Notes under the pieces: model-generated | The model's database searches: none | What the model was told of the DNA's origin: nothing | Seen by the model: the letters and a program-made list of their open reading frames with translations, nothing else | Translations under genes and position numbers: made by a program | Source: Clostridium sp. E02 | GTDB lineage: Bacteria > Bacillota > Clostridia > Lachnospirales > Lachnospiraceae | NCBI RefSeq assembly: GCF_003833015.1 | Contig: NZ_RJLQ01000017.1 | Coordinates: 1 to 64,000 of the forward strand | Reading direction: 5' to 3' | DNA: 64,000 nt | Shown: one piece after another, positions 17,755 to 26,182 of the stretch | Position numbering within the stretch: position 1 is the stretch's first letter | How the letters are laid out: every line of letters begins with the position of its first letter

Positions 17755-18160
17755 ATTTCTTTCATAATATAGCAAATACATTACGAAAATCTTTTTGCTA
17801 TATCATTCTCCTTTCTTTGTTACTCTACTAAGTAAGTGTTGCCACAATCATATTCCTATATCCGCAGTAATTATTATACATTCAATGTTTGCATAAATTT
17901 AACGTCCCATTCCTAAAATTAAAAAATAAGGGAAATTTGGATTTGTAAAAGAATTTTAGACGATTGATCTCAAGCCGACTCAATCATTATAAGTTTAGTT
18001 ATGTAAACGATTGTGAGAAAGCAACTTTATTAGAATTTGAAGTTGTCACTTTTAAAAATATAACATATGAATTCTTATATGTCAAGAAACTTCATGGTTT
18101 TTGTGGGTATTTATGGAATTTTATTAAGAATTCAAACGAAATGATAAGTGTAAAAACAAT
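17755..18160 (-). promoter_or_regulatory. Promoter and long leader of the opu operon
   Basis: This gene-free stretch holds a strong minus-strand promoter TTGACA (18080-18085), 17 bases, TATATT (18057-18062), with inverted arms ACATAT/ATATGT (N8) between its elements. A transcript from it would have a leader near 290 bases. A second TATAAT (17873-17878) lacks a clear -35. Near the gene a perfect 10-bp inverted repeat ATATAGCAAA (17767-17776) / TTTGCTATAT (17794-17803) lies between an AAAGGAG (about 17806-17812) and the opuAA start, so it could mask or space the start. No known riboswitch class was recognised. Confidence 0.5.
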
Positions 18161-18203
18161 AAAATCCATTGCCATTCTGCGATGCTAAATGGCAATGGAT
18201 TTT
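18161..18203 (-). terminator. Terminator of the first sugar ABC operon
   Basis: A perfect 16-bp stem, arms 18161-18176 and 18188-18203, containing ATCCATTGCCATT and its complement, is followed on the minus strand by TTTTATTGTTTTT. It lies just past the last permease gene. Confidence 0.9.
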
Positions 18204-18239
18204 ACCTTTTATTGTGTAACAATCCCTAATAAAGGGAGA

Positions 18240-19091
18240 TCAACCTTTCACGGCTCCAGCCGTAAGACCATCTACAATTTGGTTGCTGAATATACTGTAG
18301 ACAACAATCGTAGGTGCAATGGCAATGATAATAGCTGCAAACATCTGTACATAATTTGTTGAATATGGACCCACAAAGAATGTTAGAGTGACAGGTAATG
18401 TTTTCTTCCTGGCATCTGATATAAAAACCATAGCCAAAAGCAGTTCATTCCAGTTCCCAACAAAAGTCATAATTCCAGCTACATACATGCCCACTTTTGC
18501 AAGGGGAAGCGCTATCCTTCCAAAACAGCCATAGATCGAACATCCATCAATACAAGCTGCCTCAAACATTTCATTTGGCATACTCCGAAAAAAGCCAACC
18601 ATAAGAAAAACTGTCATAGGAAGCGAAAACGTTATGTATGGTATGATCAACCCCAACAGGTGATTGGTTAACTGCCAGTCGGAAAAGCGAACAAACAAAG
18701 GGATTAACACACAGTGAACTGGAACCATCATACCGATAAGAAAATAATTCATAAGGATACGAAGGATCTTCCATCTCATTCTCGCAATGGCAAATGCAGC
18801 CATTGCACCGATAATCAAACTAATGATAAGTGCGCTTCCACATACGATTACCGAATTTAAAGTTGCAATTCCCAAATCACCTTTTGTCCACGCAAAAATA
18901 TAATTACCCAACTGCAAGATCTTTGGAAGCGAAAACGGAGAAGTCATTACTTCCCGATTCGTCTTAAAAGACACGCTGAGCATCCACAGAAGGGGGAAAA
19001 GATAAATAACCGCCAGTAATACGAGCAGAACATAAATCAACGCCTCCACGACGGTCATGGATTTTCTTTGTTTTTTTACTATAGTTTTCAT
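18240..19091 (-). CDS. Carbohydrate ABC transporter permease (MalG-type), system 1
   Basis: This 283-residue protein has six predicted membrane helices and the EAA loop EAACIDGCSIYGCFGRIALP that contacts the ATPase. The C-terminal ending DGLTAGAVKG is typical of MalG-like sugar permeases. It is last in the operon of binding protein, MalF-type and MalG-type permeases. No ATPase gene is in the operon, so a shared MsmX-type ATPase encoded elsewhere is likely, as usual for this class in Firmicutes. Confidence 0.92.
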   Translation of the reverse strand: MKTIVKKQRKSMTVVEALIYVLLVLLAVIYLFPLLWMLSVSFKTNREVMTSPFSLPKILQLGNYIFAWTKGDLGIATLNSVIVCGSALIISLIIGAMAAFAIARMRWKILRILMNYFLIGMMVPVHCVLIPLFVRFSDWQLTNHLLGLIIPYITFSLPMTVFLMVGFFRSMPNEMFEAACIDGCSIYGCFGRIALPLAKVGMYVAGIMTFVGNWNELLLAMVFISDARKKTLPVTLTFFVGPYSTNYVQMFAAIIIAIAPTIVVYSIFSNQIVDGLTAGAVKG

Positions 19092-19102
19092 CCATTCACC
19101 TC

Positions 19103-19990
19103 CTAAGCTTCATATGTTTCAGTTTTTAACACCTTGCTGATCAGCAGTGTTACAACCAAACATAGTAGAAGCAGTACGATAGAAATTGCACTTGCATACC
19201 CATACTTATAATATTTAAATCCTTGCGTATAAAGATGAGAAGCCAATACTTCTGTCGCATGATTGGGTCCGCCCTGTGTCATGTTATAGATCAAATCAAA
19301 AAACTTTAAGGAACCAATACAATTGAGTGATAAAGTAGTTACCAGCATTGGACGGATTAAGGGCATAGTTATAAAACGGAATGCCTGCGTTTTAGATGCT
19401 CCGTCTATGTAGGATGCCTCGTAGACATCCTTCGATATTCCTGATATCTGCGCCATATATAACATCATATTTTGTCCTACATATTGCCAAAGAGCCACAA
19501 ATCCGATTACCCACATTGGGAGTGGAATAAAACCTTTGGTGGAAAACAACCAGTTAGGTCCTTGTATTCCCATAAGGCTAAGTGGTTGATTGATTCCTAT
19601 CTTGGGATTAAAAAGAAATGCCCATAACAACCCTAACGCTGCGGATGAAAGTACACAGGGTAAATAATAAATATTTTTAAAAAGATTTCTCCCTTTTTTT
19701 ACATTCGTCAACATTACTGCCAGAAACAATCCGATTATTTGTTGTGTAACCGCAGAAAAAACCATAAAAAATATAGAATTCTTCAAAGCAATTTTCATCG
19801 TTGTATCGCTTGTAAATAAGTTTATGTAATTTTTAAATCCAACAAATTCTGGTTTCGTTAATCCTGTGTAATCACATAAGGAATAGTAGATAACCTGGAT
19901 AATTGGAACAAATAAAATCAGTGTAAACAAAAGGAATGCCGGCGCAACAAATATAATTGCAGCTTTTTTATCTTCCAAGAGCTTATTCAT
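19103..19990 (-). CDS. Carbohydrate ABC transporter permease (MalF-type), system 1
   Basis: This 295-residue CUT1-family permease has six predicted helices and the EAA motif EASYIDGASKTQAFRFITMPL. The N-terminal AIIFVAPAFLLFTLILFVPIIQ segment is usual for this subfamily. It lies 11 bases before the MalG-type gene and about 70 bases after the binding protein gene, with a hairpin in that spacer. It forms the heterodimeric channel with its neighbour. Confidence 0.92.
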   Translation of the reverse strand: MNKLLEDKKAAIIFVAPAFLLFTLILFVPIIQVIYYSLCDYTGLTKPEFVGFKNYINLFTSDTTMKIALKNSIFFMVFSAVTQQIIGLFLAVMLTNVKKGRNLFKNIYYLPCVLSSAALGLLWAFLFNPKIGINQPLSLMGIQGPNWLFSTKGFIPLPMWVIGFVALWQYVGQNMMLYMAQISGISKDVYEASYIDGASKTQAFRFITMPLIRPMLVTTLSLNCIGSLKFFDLIYNMTQGGPNHATEVLASHLYTQGFKYYKYGYASAISIVLLLLCLVVTLLISKVLKTETYEA

Positions 19991-20016
19991 AATGTCATCC
20001 TTTCCTCGCTATAAGG

Positions 20017-20050
20017 AAGGTATACGGTTGAATAAACCACCGTATACCTT
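20017..20050 (-). terminator. Hairpin between binding protein and permease genes, system 1
   Basis: A perfect 12-bp inverted repeat AAGGTATACGGT (20017-20028) / ACCGTATACCTT (20039-20050). On the minus strand it is followed by CCTT, not a strong T-run. It is likely a partial terminator or 3'-end stabiliser that raises binding protein over permease. Confidence 0.65.
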
Positions 20051-20063
20051 CTCATTCTATCAA

Positions 20064-21425
20064 TTATTTATTCCAGACATTCTTCTCGAAGTAATCTTGC
20101 ACTTTCTGTAGTGCCTCCTCCGGAGTTGCATTCCCAAGGAAGATATCAACCATCGCATCATCGAAGGTATCTCCTGCTTCTACACTGGCCAGTGACTCGT
20201 TATAAAAGCCTAACGTTCCTGTCACATTCTTTAATATATCCCCAATGTATGCAAACTGTTTTGGCGCCTTATCATAATCAATCTCCACATTAGTTACCGG
20301 GATCTTGCCAGCAACTTCGGCCGTATATTTCTGAGAAGTTTCATCGGTAAACATCTTCATCAATGCGATGCATGCATCTTTGTTTTTTGTATTTGCACTC
20401 ATAACAAGATTATCTGTTTTTACGATCATACGGTTGGGATCAGAACCTCCCTCGATCTTTGGAAACTGGAAAACACCACATTTGTCTTCAAATTCAGGAT
20501 TGTTGCCATTGATCTGTGCAATCGCCCAGGAACCTTGTACAAGCATAGCCGCATCTCCATTGTAGAAATTAGCGGTTGCCTGATCATTGGAATCTCCAGC
20601 CGCAGAATCCTGGAAATACTTAGAAAGTTCTTGCAGCTTAGTCCCAGCATCAAGAAAACTTTTACTTGTCCAGTCCAGCGTTCCCGCATTTACTTGAGCC
20701 AGATTATCCGGACCACCTTCACGGTCACAAAGATAACCGGCAACCATAGATAAACACCATGCCGTTCCAGCTGAACATGAAATTGGTGTATAGCCTGCTT
20801 CCTTTATTTTTTTACAAGCTTCTATTAAATCTTCATAGGTCTTAGGAACTTCAACTCCCGCTTCTTTAAAGATATCTGTATTGTAAAAAACACAGGCAGA
20901 TGCAAAGTTAGTCGGTACTGCCATAATCTTTCCATCGTATGTAATCCGTTCAAAAATACCGTCTGTGAAGCCATTGTACCATTCCGTCTCATCCTTTTTT
21001 AACATGTCTGTTAAATCGGCTGCTACACCAGCATCTACATATTGGGTTAGATTAGGACCAGGATTACAGATAAATACATCCGGTGTGTTACCTGATGCAA
21101 CCAATGCATTTAACTTTGTATCGTATTCCTCCAAATTGGTCGTAACCACATTGCAATAATACTTTCCCTTATACGTTTCATTATAACGATCGATTACGTC
21201 TTTATATCCTTTGCTGATCAAATCTTCTGTTGCTTCGAGATTATCCCAGAACATCCAAGTAATCTGTTCCTCATCCCCAGTTGCTTTTACCTCAGCTGAG
21301 TTACCTTCTTCCTGACTTTTGTCAGATTTGTCTGTTGACCCCGTATCCGTAGATACACTACAGCCTGCTAATGACCCCACAACAAGACTGGCTGCTAAAA
21401 ACCCAGAAAACATTTTTTTAAACAT
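20064..21425 (-). CDS. Carbohydrate ABC transporter substrate-binding lipoprotein, system 1
   Basis: This 453-residue lipoprotein has a signal peptide with lipobox SLAGC (Cys22) and a Ser/Thr/Glu-rich linker. The rest is a family 1 extracellular sugar-binding fold (UgpB/MalE-like), with segments such as WMFWDN, TPDVFICNPG and AAMLVQGSWAIAQI. The start at 21425 has AAGGAGG six bases upstream; an in-frame ATG further out would put 19 residues before the signal. It is first in the three-gene operon, divergent from an AraC regulator. Substrate unknown: no glycoside hydrolase is linked to this system. Confidence 0.9.
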   Translation of the reverse strand: MFKKMFSGFLAASLVVGSLAGCSVSTDTGSTDKSDKSQEEGNSAEVKATGDEEQITWMFWDNLEATEDLISKGYKDVIDRYNETYKGKYYCNVVTTNLEEYDTKLNALVASGNTPDVFICNPGPNLTQYVDAGVAADLTDMLKKDETEWYNGFTDGIFERITYDGKIMAVPTNFASACVFYNTDIFKEAGVEVPKTYEDLIEACKKIKEAGYTPISCSAGTAWCLSMVAGYLCDREGGPDNLAQVNAGTLDWTSKSFLDAGTKLQELSKYFQDSAAGDSNDQATANFYNGDAAMLVQGSWAIAQINGNNPEFEDKCGVFQFPKIEGGSDPNRMIVKTDNLVMSANTKNKDACIALMKMFTDETSQKYTAEVAGKIPVTNVEIDYDKAPKQFAYIGDILKNVTGTLGFYNESLASVEAGDTFDDAMVDIFLGNATPEEALQKVQDYFEKNVWNK

Positions 21426-21746
21426 ACCTATCCTCCTTAACAAACAATTACTTATTTGGTACTTATTTGATAGTTTCATCATAACAGCATCTTACAAAGT
21501 TTTCTTTATAATTATTGCCTCCATATTACTAATTATTGCTAATCTTTATATTTACACTCTTGAAAATTTTATATGTTATATCTATATTTTTTAAAATTAA
21601 ATTATTATTTTTGTACTTATTTATATAAATTACCTTTTCGCTTTTACTTTCTATGAATTAACCTTGCAATTTATACCTCTATCTTTTATAATATTTATGA
21701 ATCATTAGAGCAATTATTACTTATCAACTTGCAAGGAGTGAATCCG
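21426..21746. promoter_or_regulatory. Divergent control region between sugar ABC system 1 and its AraC regulator
   Basis: This AT-rich stretch holds no gene. For the regulator, TTGCAA (21664-21669), 17 bases, TATAAT (21687-21692) is a near-consensus promoter. No equally clear promoter was seen for the binding protein gene, consistent with activator dependence, and no convincing operator repeat was found by eye. Confidence 0.6.
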
Positions 21747-22607
21747 ATGATCGAAAATCTGAGAGGTATTCATGAAACCGTCAATTACAAAGAGTATTCA
21801 AATATCAGATTATATGATAACACAGAAGCAGAGAACTATCCTGCACATTGGCATACTCCGCTGGAGATCATTATGCCCTTATCGAATGCATACTCAATCG
21901 TATGCAATACTCATAGATACGAATTAAGACCTGGTGATATTATGTTGATTTGCCCTGGAGTAATTCATGCTCTGGAAGCCCCCAAGTTTGGCCGTCGTAT
22001 TATATTTCAGGCAGAGCTTCCTATGTTCCACGAGATCCGAGAGTTGGAATCCATTCTTACCTTATTAAATCCAACTTTTATTATCACTCCCGAATCATTT
22101 CCAGTGATCCACGAGCAGTTTAATCATAGCATGCTAGATATTTTGAAAGAATACAATAAGGATTTGCCACTGACAGAAACTATGATTTATTCCAAGCTAT
22201 TAGAAATATTTGCTTTGATCGGCCGCAATCATACGGAACGTGCCAGCTCCATGGATTCAACCAATATAAATCAAAAAAAATATGCAGAAAAATTTATTTA
22301 TATATGCAATTACATCAGCAGCCATTGCACAGAAGAACTGACCCTAGAAGAAGTTGCATCACTGGTTGGCTTCAGTAAATACCACTTTGCCCGACTTTTT
22401 AAGCAATTCGCCAACATTTCTTTTTATAAATACGTAAACAAAAAACGGATAGCCACTGCCGAAACGCTTTTAATTAACCATCAGCTTTCGATTACTGAGG
22501 TTGCCATGCGTTCCGGATTTTCTAGCCCATCCGCTTTTATTCGTATGTTTAAGATCATGAAATCCTGCACTCCAACAGAATTTCGTAAAATGTACATAGA
22601 CAGCTAA
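21747..22607 (+). CDS. AraC-family transcriptional regulator
   Basis: This 286-residue regulator has an N-terminal cupin-like sensing domain (about 20-130, including ENYPAHWHTPLEI and the RPGDIMLICPGVIH turn) and a C-terminal double helix-turn-helix AraC domain (about 185-285) with the second-helix signature GFSSPSAFIRMFK. The ATG at 21747 follows AAGGAG at usual spacing. It is divergent from the system 1 ABC operon, which it probably activates in response to the imported sugar. It runs convergently into the esterase gene, ending 10 bases from its stop. Confidence 0.9.
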   Translation: MIENLRGIHETVNYKEYSNIRLYDNTEAENYPAHWHTPLEIIMPLSNAYSIVCNTHRYELRPGDIMLICPGVIHALEAPKFGRRIIFQAELPMFHEIRELESILTLLNPTFIITPESFPVIHEQFNHSMLDILKEYNKDLPLTETMIYSKLLEIFALIGRNHTERASSMDSTNINQKKYAEKFIYICNYISSHCTEELTLEEVASLVGFSKYHFARLFKQFANISFYKYVNKKRIATAETLLINHQLSITEVAMRSGFSSPSAFIRMFKIMKSCTPTEFRKMYIDS

Positions 22608-22617
22608 ACCATACCCA

Positions 22618-24135
22618 TTATTCTTCCGGGCAAACCACCTCAAAAGGCTTTGCCGGAAGACCTGCTTCATTAAACAAATTCACTTCACAGTATCCTTCTT
22701 TTGCATATCGGATCGTAATTGGTTCCTTTGTAATCCCATCTAACCAAATAGATACTTTTGTATCGACCTCAAAAGTTTTGATTCTCTTTGGTTCTCCATT
22801 CTGCACAAACGTTAAACTTTTAATCTCATTCCCTTTTAGATACATACGGTTGCCTGCATGGGTAAAATACAGCGTAATATGATCTTTTTCCCGCTCTACC
22901 TTTGAAAATTCTGGCGATTCACAAAGAATATCTTCTCCATATATCATGCCTCTTGCCAGAAGAGCCAATCTTTCTCCTACTTCAATCTTTTGTTTCGGGT
23001 GAATGTCTTCATACATACCCAAATCCATGATTGAAACCATACCAGTCATAGGAACTTTTTTAGATACCACTTCCTGACTCTCTCTAACCGCTGGATAATC
23101 TGTCCCAAAAATATTCAGCCACTTTCCAAATGGTGCCAGCTGTACGAATAAAAACGGAAGTTCATCCTTCCATAGATCTCGCCAACACTGGATCAGAGCA
23201 GAAAATGTCTTATGGTATATATCTCCATGACCAGAGTCCGATTCGCCCTGGTACCACAATACTCCCTTAACCGGGAATGGCGCAATCGTCTTTAACATAT
23301 GTTCATATAAGCCAGAAGGCCGATAATGATGATAAGGTCCAAGCGGCAGGGCTGGATCACCTGAAGTTTTTTCCATCCATCGCTCTTGATCTCGTTCGCT
23401 CATCCCATACATTAAAGCTCTGGTCGCAATCTGATGTTCATAGGAATCTTCAAATGCCCAAGCCTCCAAACTTTTGTTTTTTAATTCCACTGGATCTAGT
23501 GCGGAAACAGATTCCTGATACTCTTTCTCAAATACATTAAGAGGCTCTTGTTCCAGATAGGAGGGTGCCATCCATGCACATGCGGGAGTTCCACCCCAAT
23601 TACAGCCAATGACCCCTACAGGGACAGATAGAACTGGTTGCAGGCACCTTGCGAAGGCATAGCCCGGTGCTGAAAACGTATCCCACTGGAAATCGTGTTC
23701 CATAAACCAGGTTCCTGAGTCTTCTAAATCCCTTACCTGACCATTGTAAGCAATTCTTTTTACATTAAACATATGAATATTCTCGTTACGATCCCATTGC
23801 TTTATCTCGTTAAAGTGAGAATCATATCGAAGAAAATATTCCATGTTGGATTGTCCTGCTGCGATAAAGATATCGCCAATGCTGATATCTTTAATGATTA
23901 TTTCAGGTTCTTTCTCTTCTTCCAAGTAGATGGTAAGGACATTATGGATGGAGGCTTTCTGAGAAGGCAATTCCAAATAAAATTCTAAATCTTTCCCTCT
24001 TGTACTTATCTTCTCCCCGCAGAAACATACAGTCACTTGTTCCCCATCGTTTGTTTTTCCCCATATTTTGATTGGCTTCTCTCTTTGAAACATCATCCCA
24101 TCTTGAAAAATTTCAGGCAATTCAATCCGTGCCAT
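22618..24135 (-). CDS. Sialate O-acetylesterase-like SGNH carbohydrate acetylesterase
   Basis: This 505-residue protein has no signal peptide, so it probably acts in the cytoplasm. The SGNH esterase blocks are visible: nucleophile in AAGQSNMEY (Ser96), CNWGGTPACAWM, GVLWYQGESDS, and a C-terminal catalytic pair in YEDIHPKQK. This family (SASA/DUF303) removes O-acetyl groups from sialic acids or, in plant-degrading bacteria, from xylan and other hemicelluloses. The start at 24135 has GGAGGG upstream. It follows a CE15-like esterase in the second sugar-transport run, pointing to acetylated plant oligosaccharides rather than sialic acid; no other sialic acid genes are seen. Confidence 0.85.
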   Translation of the reverse strand: MARIELPEIFQDGMMFQREKPIKIWGKTNDGEQVTVCFCGEKISTRGKDLEFYLELPSQKASIHNVLTIYLEEEKEPEIIIKDISIGDIFIAAGQSNMEYFLRYDSHFNEIKQWDRNENIHMFNVKRIAYNGQVRDLEDSGTWFMEHDFQWDTFSAPGYAFARCLQPVLSVPVGVIGCNWGGTPACAWMAPSYLEQEPLNVFEKEYQESVSALDPVELKNKSLEAWAFEDSYEHQIATRALMYGMSERDQERWMEKTSGDPALPLGPYHHYRPSGLYEHMLKTIAPFPVKGVLWYQGESDSGHGDIYHKTFSALIQCWRDLWKDELPFLFVQLAPFGKWLNIFGTDYPAVRESQEVVSKKVPMTGMVSIMDLGMYEDIHPKQKIEVGERLALLARGMIYGEDILCESPEFSKVEREKDHITLYFTHAGNRMYLKGNEIKSLTFVQNGEPKRIKTFEVDTKVSIWLDGITKEPITIRYAKEGYCEVNLFNEAGLPAKPFEVVCPEE

Positions 24136-24169
24136 ATAGATCCCTCCATTCACTCATGTTATTGGATCC

Positions 24170-24175
24170 ATTATA
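24170..24175 (-). promoter_or_regulatory. Possible own promoter of the SGNH esterase gene
   Basis: A perfect TATAAT on the minus strand lies about 35 bases before the esterase start. The sequence 17 bases upstream (TTTTTA) is a poor -35, and TTTACA is present at a shorter 15-base distance. It may add to read-through from the operon. Confidence 0.35.
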
Positions 24176-24253
24176 TCACAGATAATTTTTTGTAAAAACA
24201 TAATAGTTGCTATGTCGTTTCTAATAATGGGAATTTTAAGTTATTTCTTTCTA

Positions 24254-25372
24254 TTACAAATGTTGATCTGCATAATCCATATAACAATTCCAATCATACT
24301 CATCCATGTCATGACTCCCTGTTTTTAAATGATGTCCAATCTGCCCACTATGAAGAGGCTGCTCCGGCAACGGCTGGTCAGTCCTTCCTACCCCCGTCAA
24401 GCCGAAAAGTTCATATACAGGACTCGCCATTACACAAGATTCAAACTGACCTTCCGGGTCAGCCCAGTTATCAAAAGTTTTTGCAGATGTATATAAAAGT
24501 CTTGGTGCAATTAACCCAAGCAACATATGTTGATCAAACGGAAGCATCTCTTCCTTTTCCTTATATTTTTGATAATTTTCGCAGAACCAATAAGGGAAAC
24601 GTTCGGTGATGTCTTTAATTGTTTCTCCTGATTTTCCTCTAGATAACGCATCTCCACTATTTCCAGCACAGCTGCTTACCGCCATTGCAAAACGTTCATC
24701 TTGTGCCGCACACCATAATGCCGTTTTTCCTCCTCTGGAATGGCCAACCACCGCCACTCTTTTTTCATCAATCATTGGATCTTTTTCAAAATAATCCATT
24801 ACCCGGCTAGCTGCCCAAGCCCAAACGGTAATCGCCCCCCATGCATCCTTAGGTCTATTTTCAACATATTCTGGAAACAGCCTAGAAAACCCAGTAGTAA
24901 ATCCTTCTTGATAATCTGGTGATATTTCCTGAGTACGAAAGGCAGCGCAAGCATACCCCCTGGAAATCAACGTCTCCACCGGATAAAAAGGGCTCAGGAA
25001 ATGGCGGGCAGGATCGCTGTCCTTGATTCCCCTGTTGCAAACGGTTACAAAAGCTTTAACTGGCTTCTGTGCATTCGCCGGAATAAATACAACAAAACTA
25101 AAATGAAAGCTTCTTCCACGCCTTACCGCTTCAATCTCAACTGTTTTTCGAACAGTACGACCTTCCATTATATTTTTAGACACCCTGGAATCAGCCACTC
25201 TGATCCGTATTTCTACCTCATCCATATCCGGAAGACGTCCGTATTCTTCCTTTTGAAACAATTCTAATATTTCTGGTCTTCGTTTATTCAACCAAGATTT
25301 ACTATCCGTTATCATCGTTCCATCCATACAGGTAAGAATAGACGGTATCTTTCTTTTGCTTTTAGAAATCAT
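24254..25372 (-). CDS. CE15-like (glucuronoyl esterase family) alpha/beta hydrolase
   Basis: This 372-residue alpha/beta hydrolase has its nucleophile in VVGHSRGGKTALW (Ser212) and a late His pair near 347-348 (GQIGHHLKTGSHDM). The GHSRGGKTALWCAAQD block resembles the GCSRxGKGA motif of carbohydrate esterase family 15, whose members cut the ester between glucuronoxylan and lignin; the Cys of that motif is His here, and many bacterial members are annotated as acetylxylan esterase. There is no signal peptide, so it should act on imported fragments. The start at 25372 has GGAGGGG upstream. It lies between a YesN-type regulator and the SGNH esterase. Confidence 0.75.
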   Translation of the reverse strand: MISKSKRKIPSILTCMDGTMITDSKSWLNKRRPEILELFQKEEYGRLPDMDEVEIRIRVADSRVSKNIMEGRTVRKTVEIEAVRRGRSFHFSFVVFIPANAQKPVKAFVTVCNRGIKDSDPARHFLSPFYPVETLISRGYACAAFRTQEISPDYQEGFTTGFSRLFPEYVENRPKDAWGAITVWAWAASRVMDYFEKDPMIDEKRVAVVGHSRGGKTALWCAAQDERFAMAVSSCAGNSGDALSRGKSGETIKDITERFPYWFCENYQKYKEKEEMLPFDQHMLLGLIAPRLLYTSAKTFDNWADPEGQFESCVMASPVYELFGLTGVGRTDQPLPEQPLHSGQIGHHLKTGSHDMDEYDWNCYMDYADQHL

Positions 25373-25391
25373 TGCAAAGTCCCCTCCTGTT

Positions 25392-26165
25392 TTATTTCCT
25401 ATTAGATTTAATTTCACTTGGCGCATAACCAAATTGTTTTTTAAACACTTGAAAAAAATAGGCATAATCACGATACCCTAACATATGAGCAACCTCATTC
25501 ACTCTATTTTGAGGGTTTTTAAGCAATGTTCTGGCATTATCCATTTTTACCATAGTTACATAATTGCTAAAACCCACTTTTGTTTCTTTTTTAAAACATT
25601 TACTAAAATAGGAGTTAGAAACCAGCAGTTCCTTACAAATCTTGTTCAGCGATATATGACGGTGAATATTTTTGTCAACATAATCAACCGCTTTGGAAAT
25701 GGTACTAGAATAATATGATTTTTCCAAACGAATAGAATTGATCGTTCTCAACAAATCGTCCAATTCTTCCTTCTTGACAGAAGTCTCACTTTGGCATATA
25801 CTTGACACTGTTTTACGCAAAGTTTCCTCTAACTCTTCTGTCATAATAGGCTTTAAAAGAAAGTCACTCACTCCATAGCGTATTGCTCTCTGAGCATAGG
25901 AAAAATCACTGAATCCAGATATAACTATAAATCTGGTAACTTGATTCTGCTGCCTTATTTTTTCAATAATGTCTAGGCCGTTAAATCCAGGCATCTGAAT
26001 ATCAATCATTACAATATCCGGTTTCTCTTTTTGGATTAATTTCAAACCATTCAACCCGTCATAGGCTACTCCCGCAACCTTGCATCCACACAACGCCCAA
26101 TCCGTAGACTGTGTAATTGCTGTAACAGCTATTTTATTATCATCTACAATTATAACTGAATGCAT
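25392..26165 (-). CDS. YesN-type response regulator with AraC DNA-binding domain
   Basis: This 257-residue regulator has a receiver domain (acidic pocket VDDN at 7-10, phosphoacceptor Asp in IVMIDIQMPG, conserved Lys in FLLKPI) and a C-terminal AraC-type double helix-turn-helix (about 160-257, with YRDYAYFFQVFKKQFGYAPSE). Such regulators pair with YesM-type kinases and activate sugar transporter operons. The partner kinase gene lies 17 bases upstream, and the CE15-like gene starts 19 bases downstream. Confidence 0.93.
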   Translation of the reverse strand: MHSVIIVDDNKIAVTAITQSTDWALCGCKVAGVAYDGLNGLKLIQKEKPDIVMIDIQMPGFNGLDIIEKIRQQNQVTRFIVISGFSDFSYAQRAIRYGVSDFLLKPIMTEELEETLRKTVSSICQSETSVKKEELDDLLRTINSIRLEKSYYSSTISKAVDYVDKNIHRHISLNKICKELLVSNSYFSKCFKKETKVGFSNYVTMVKMDNARTLLKNPQNRVNEVAHMLGYRDYAYFFQVFKKQFGYAPSEIKSNRK

Positions 26166-26182
26166 CGCAATCCTCCCTTTCT

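Noticed and set aside
17964-18188. Plus-strand open frame of 74 codons in the opu/ABC gap
   Set aside because: It has no ribosome binding site, runs into the terminator hairpin, lies over a strong opposite-strand promoter, and has no recognisable features.
22618-24135. Sialic acid catabolism role for the SGNH esterase
   Set aside because: No nan genes or sialidase are present; the linked CE15-like gene points to plant polymers.
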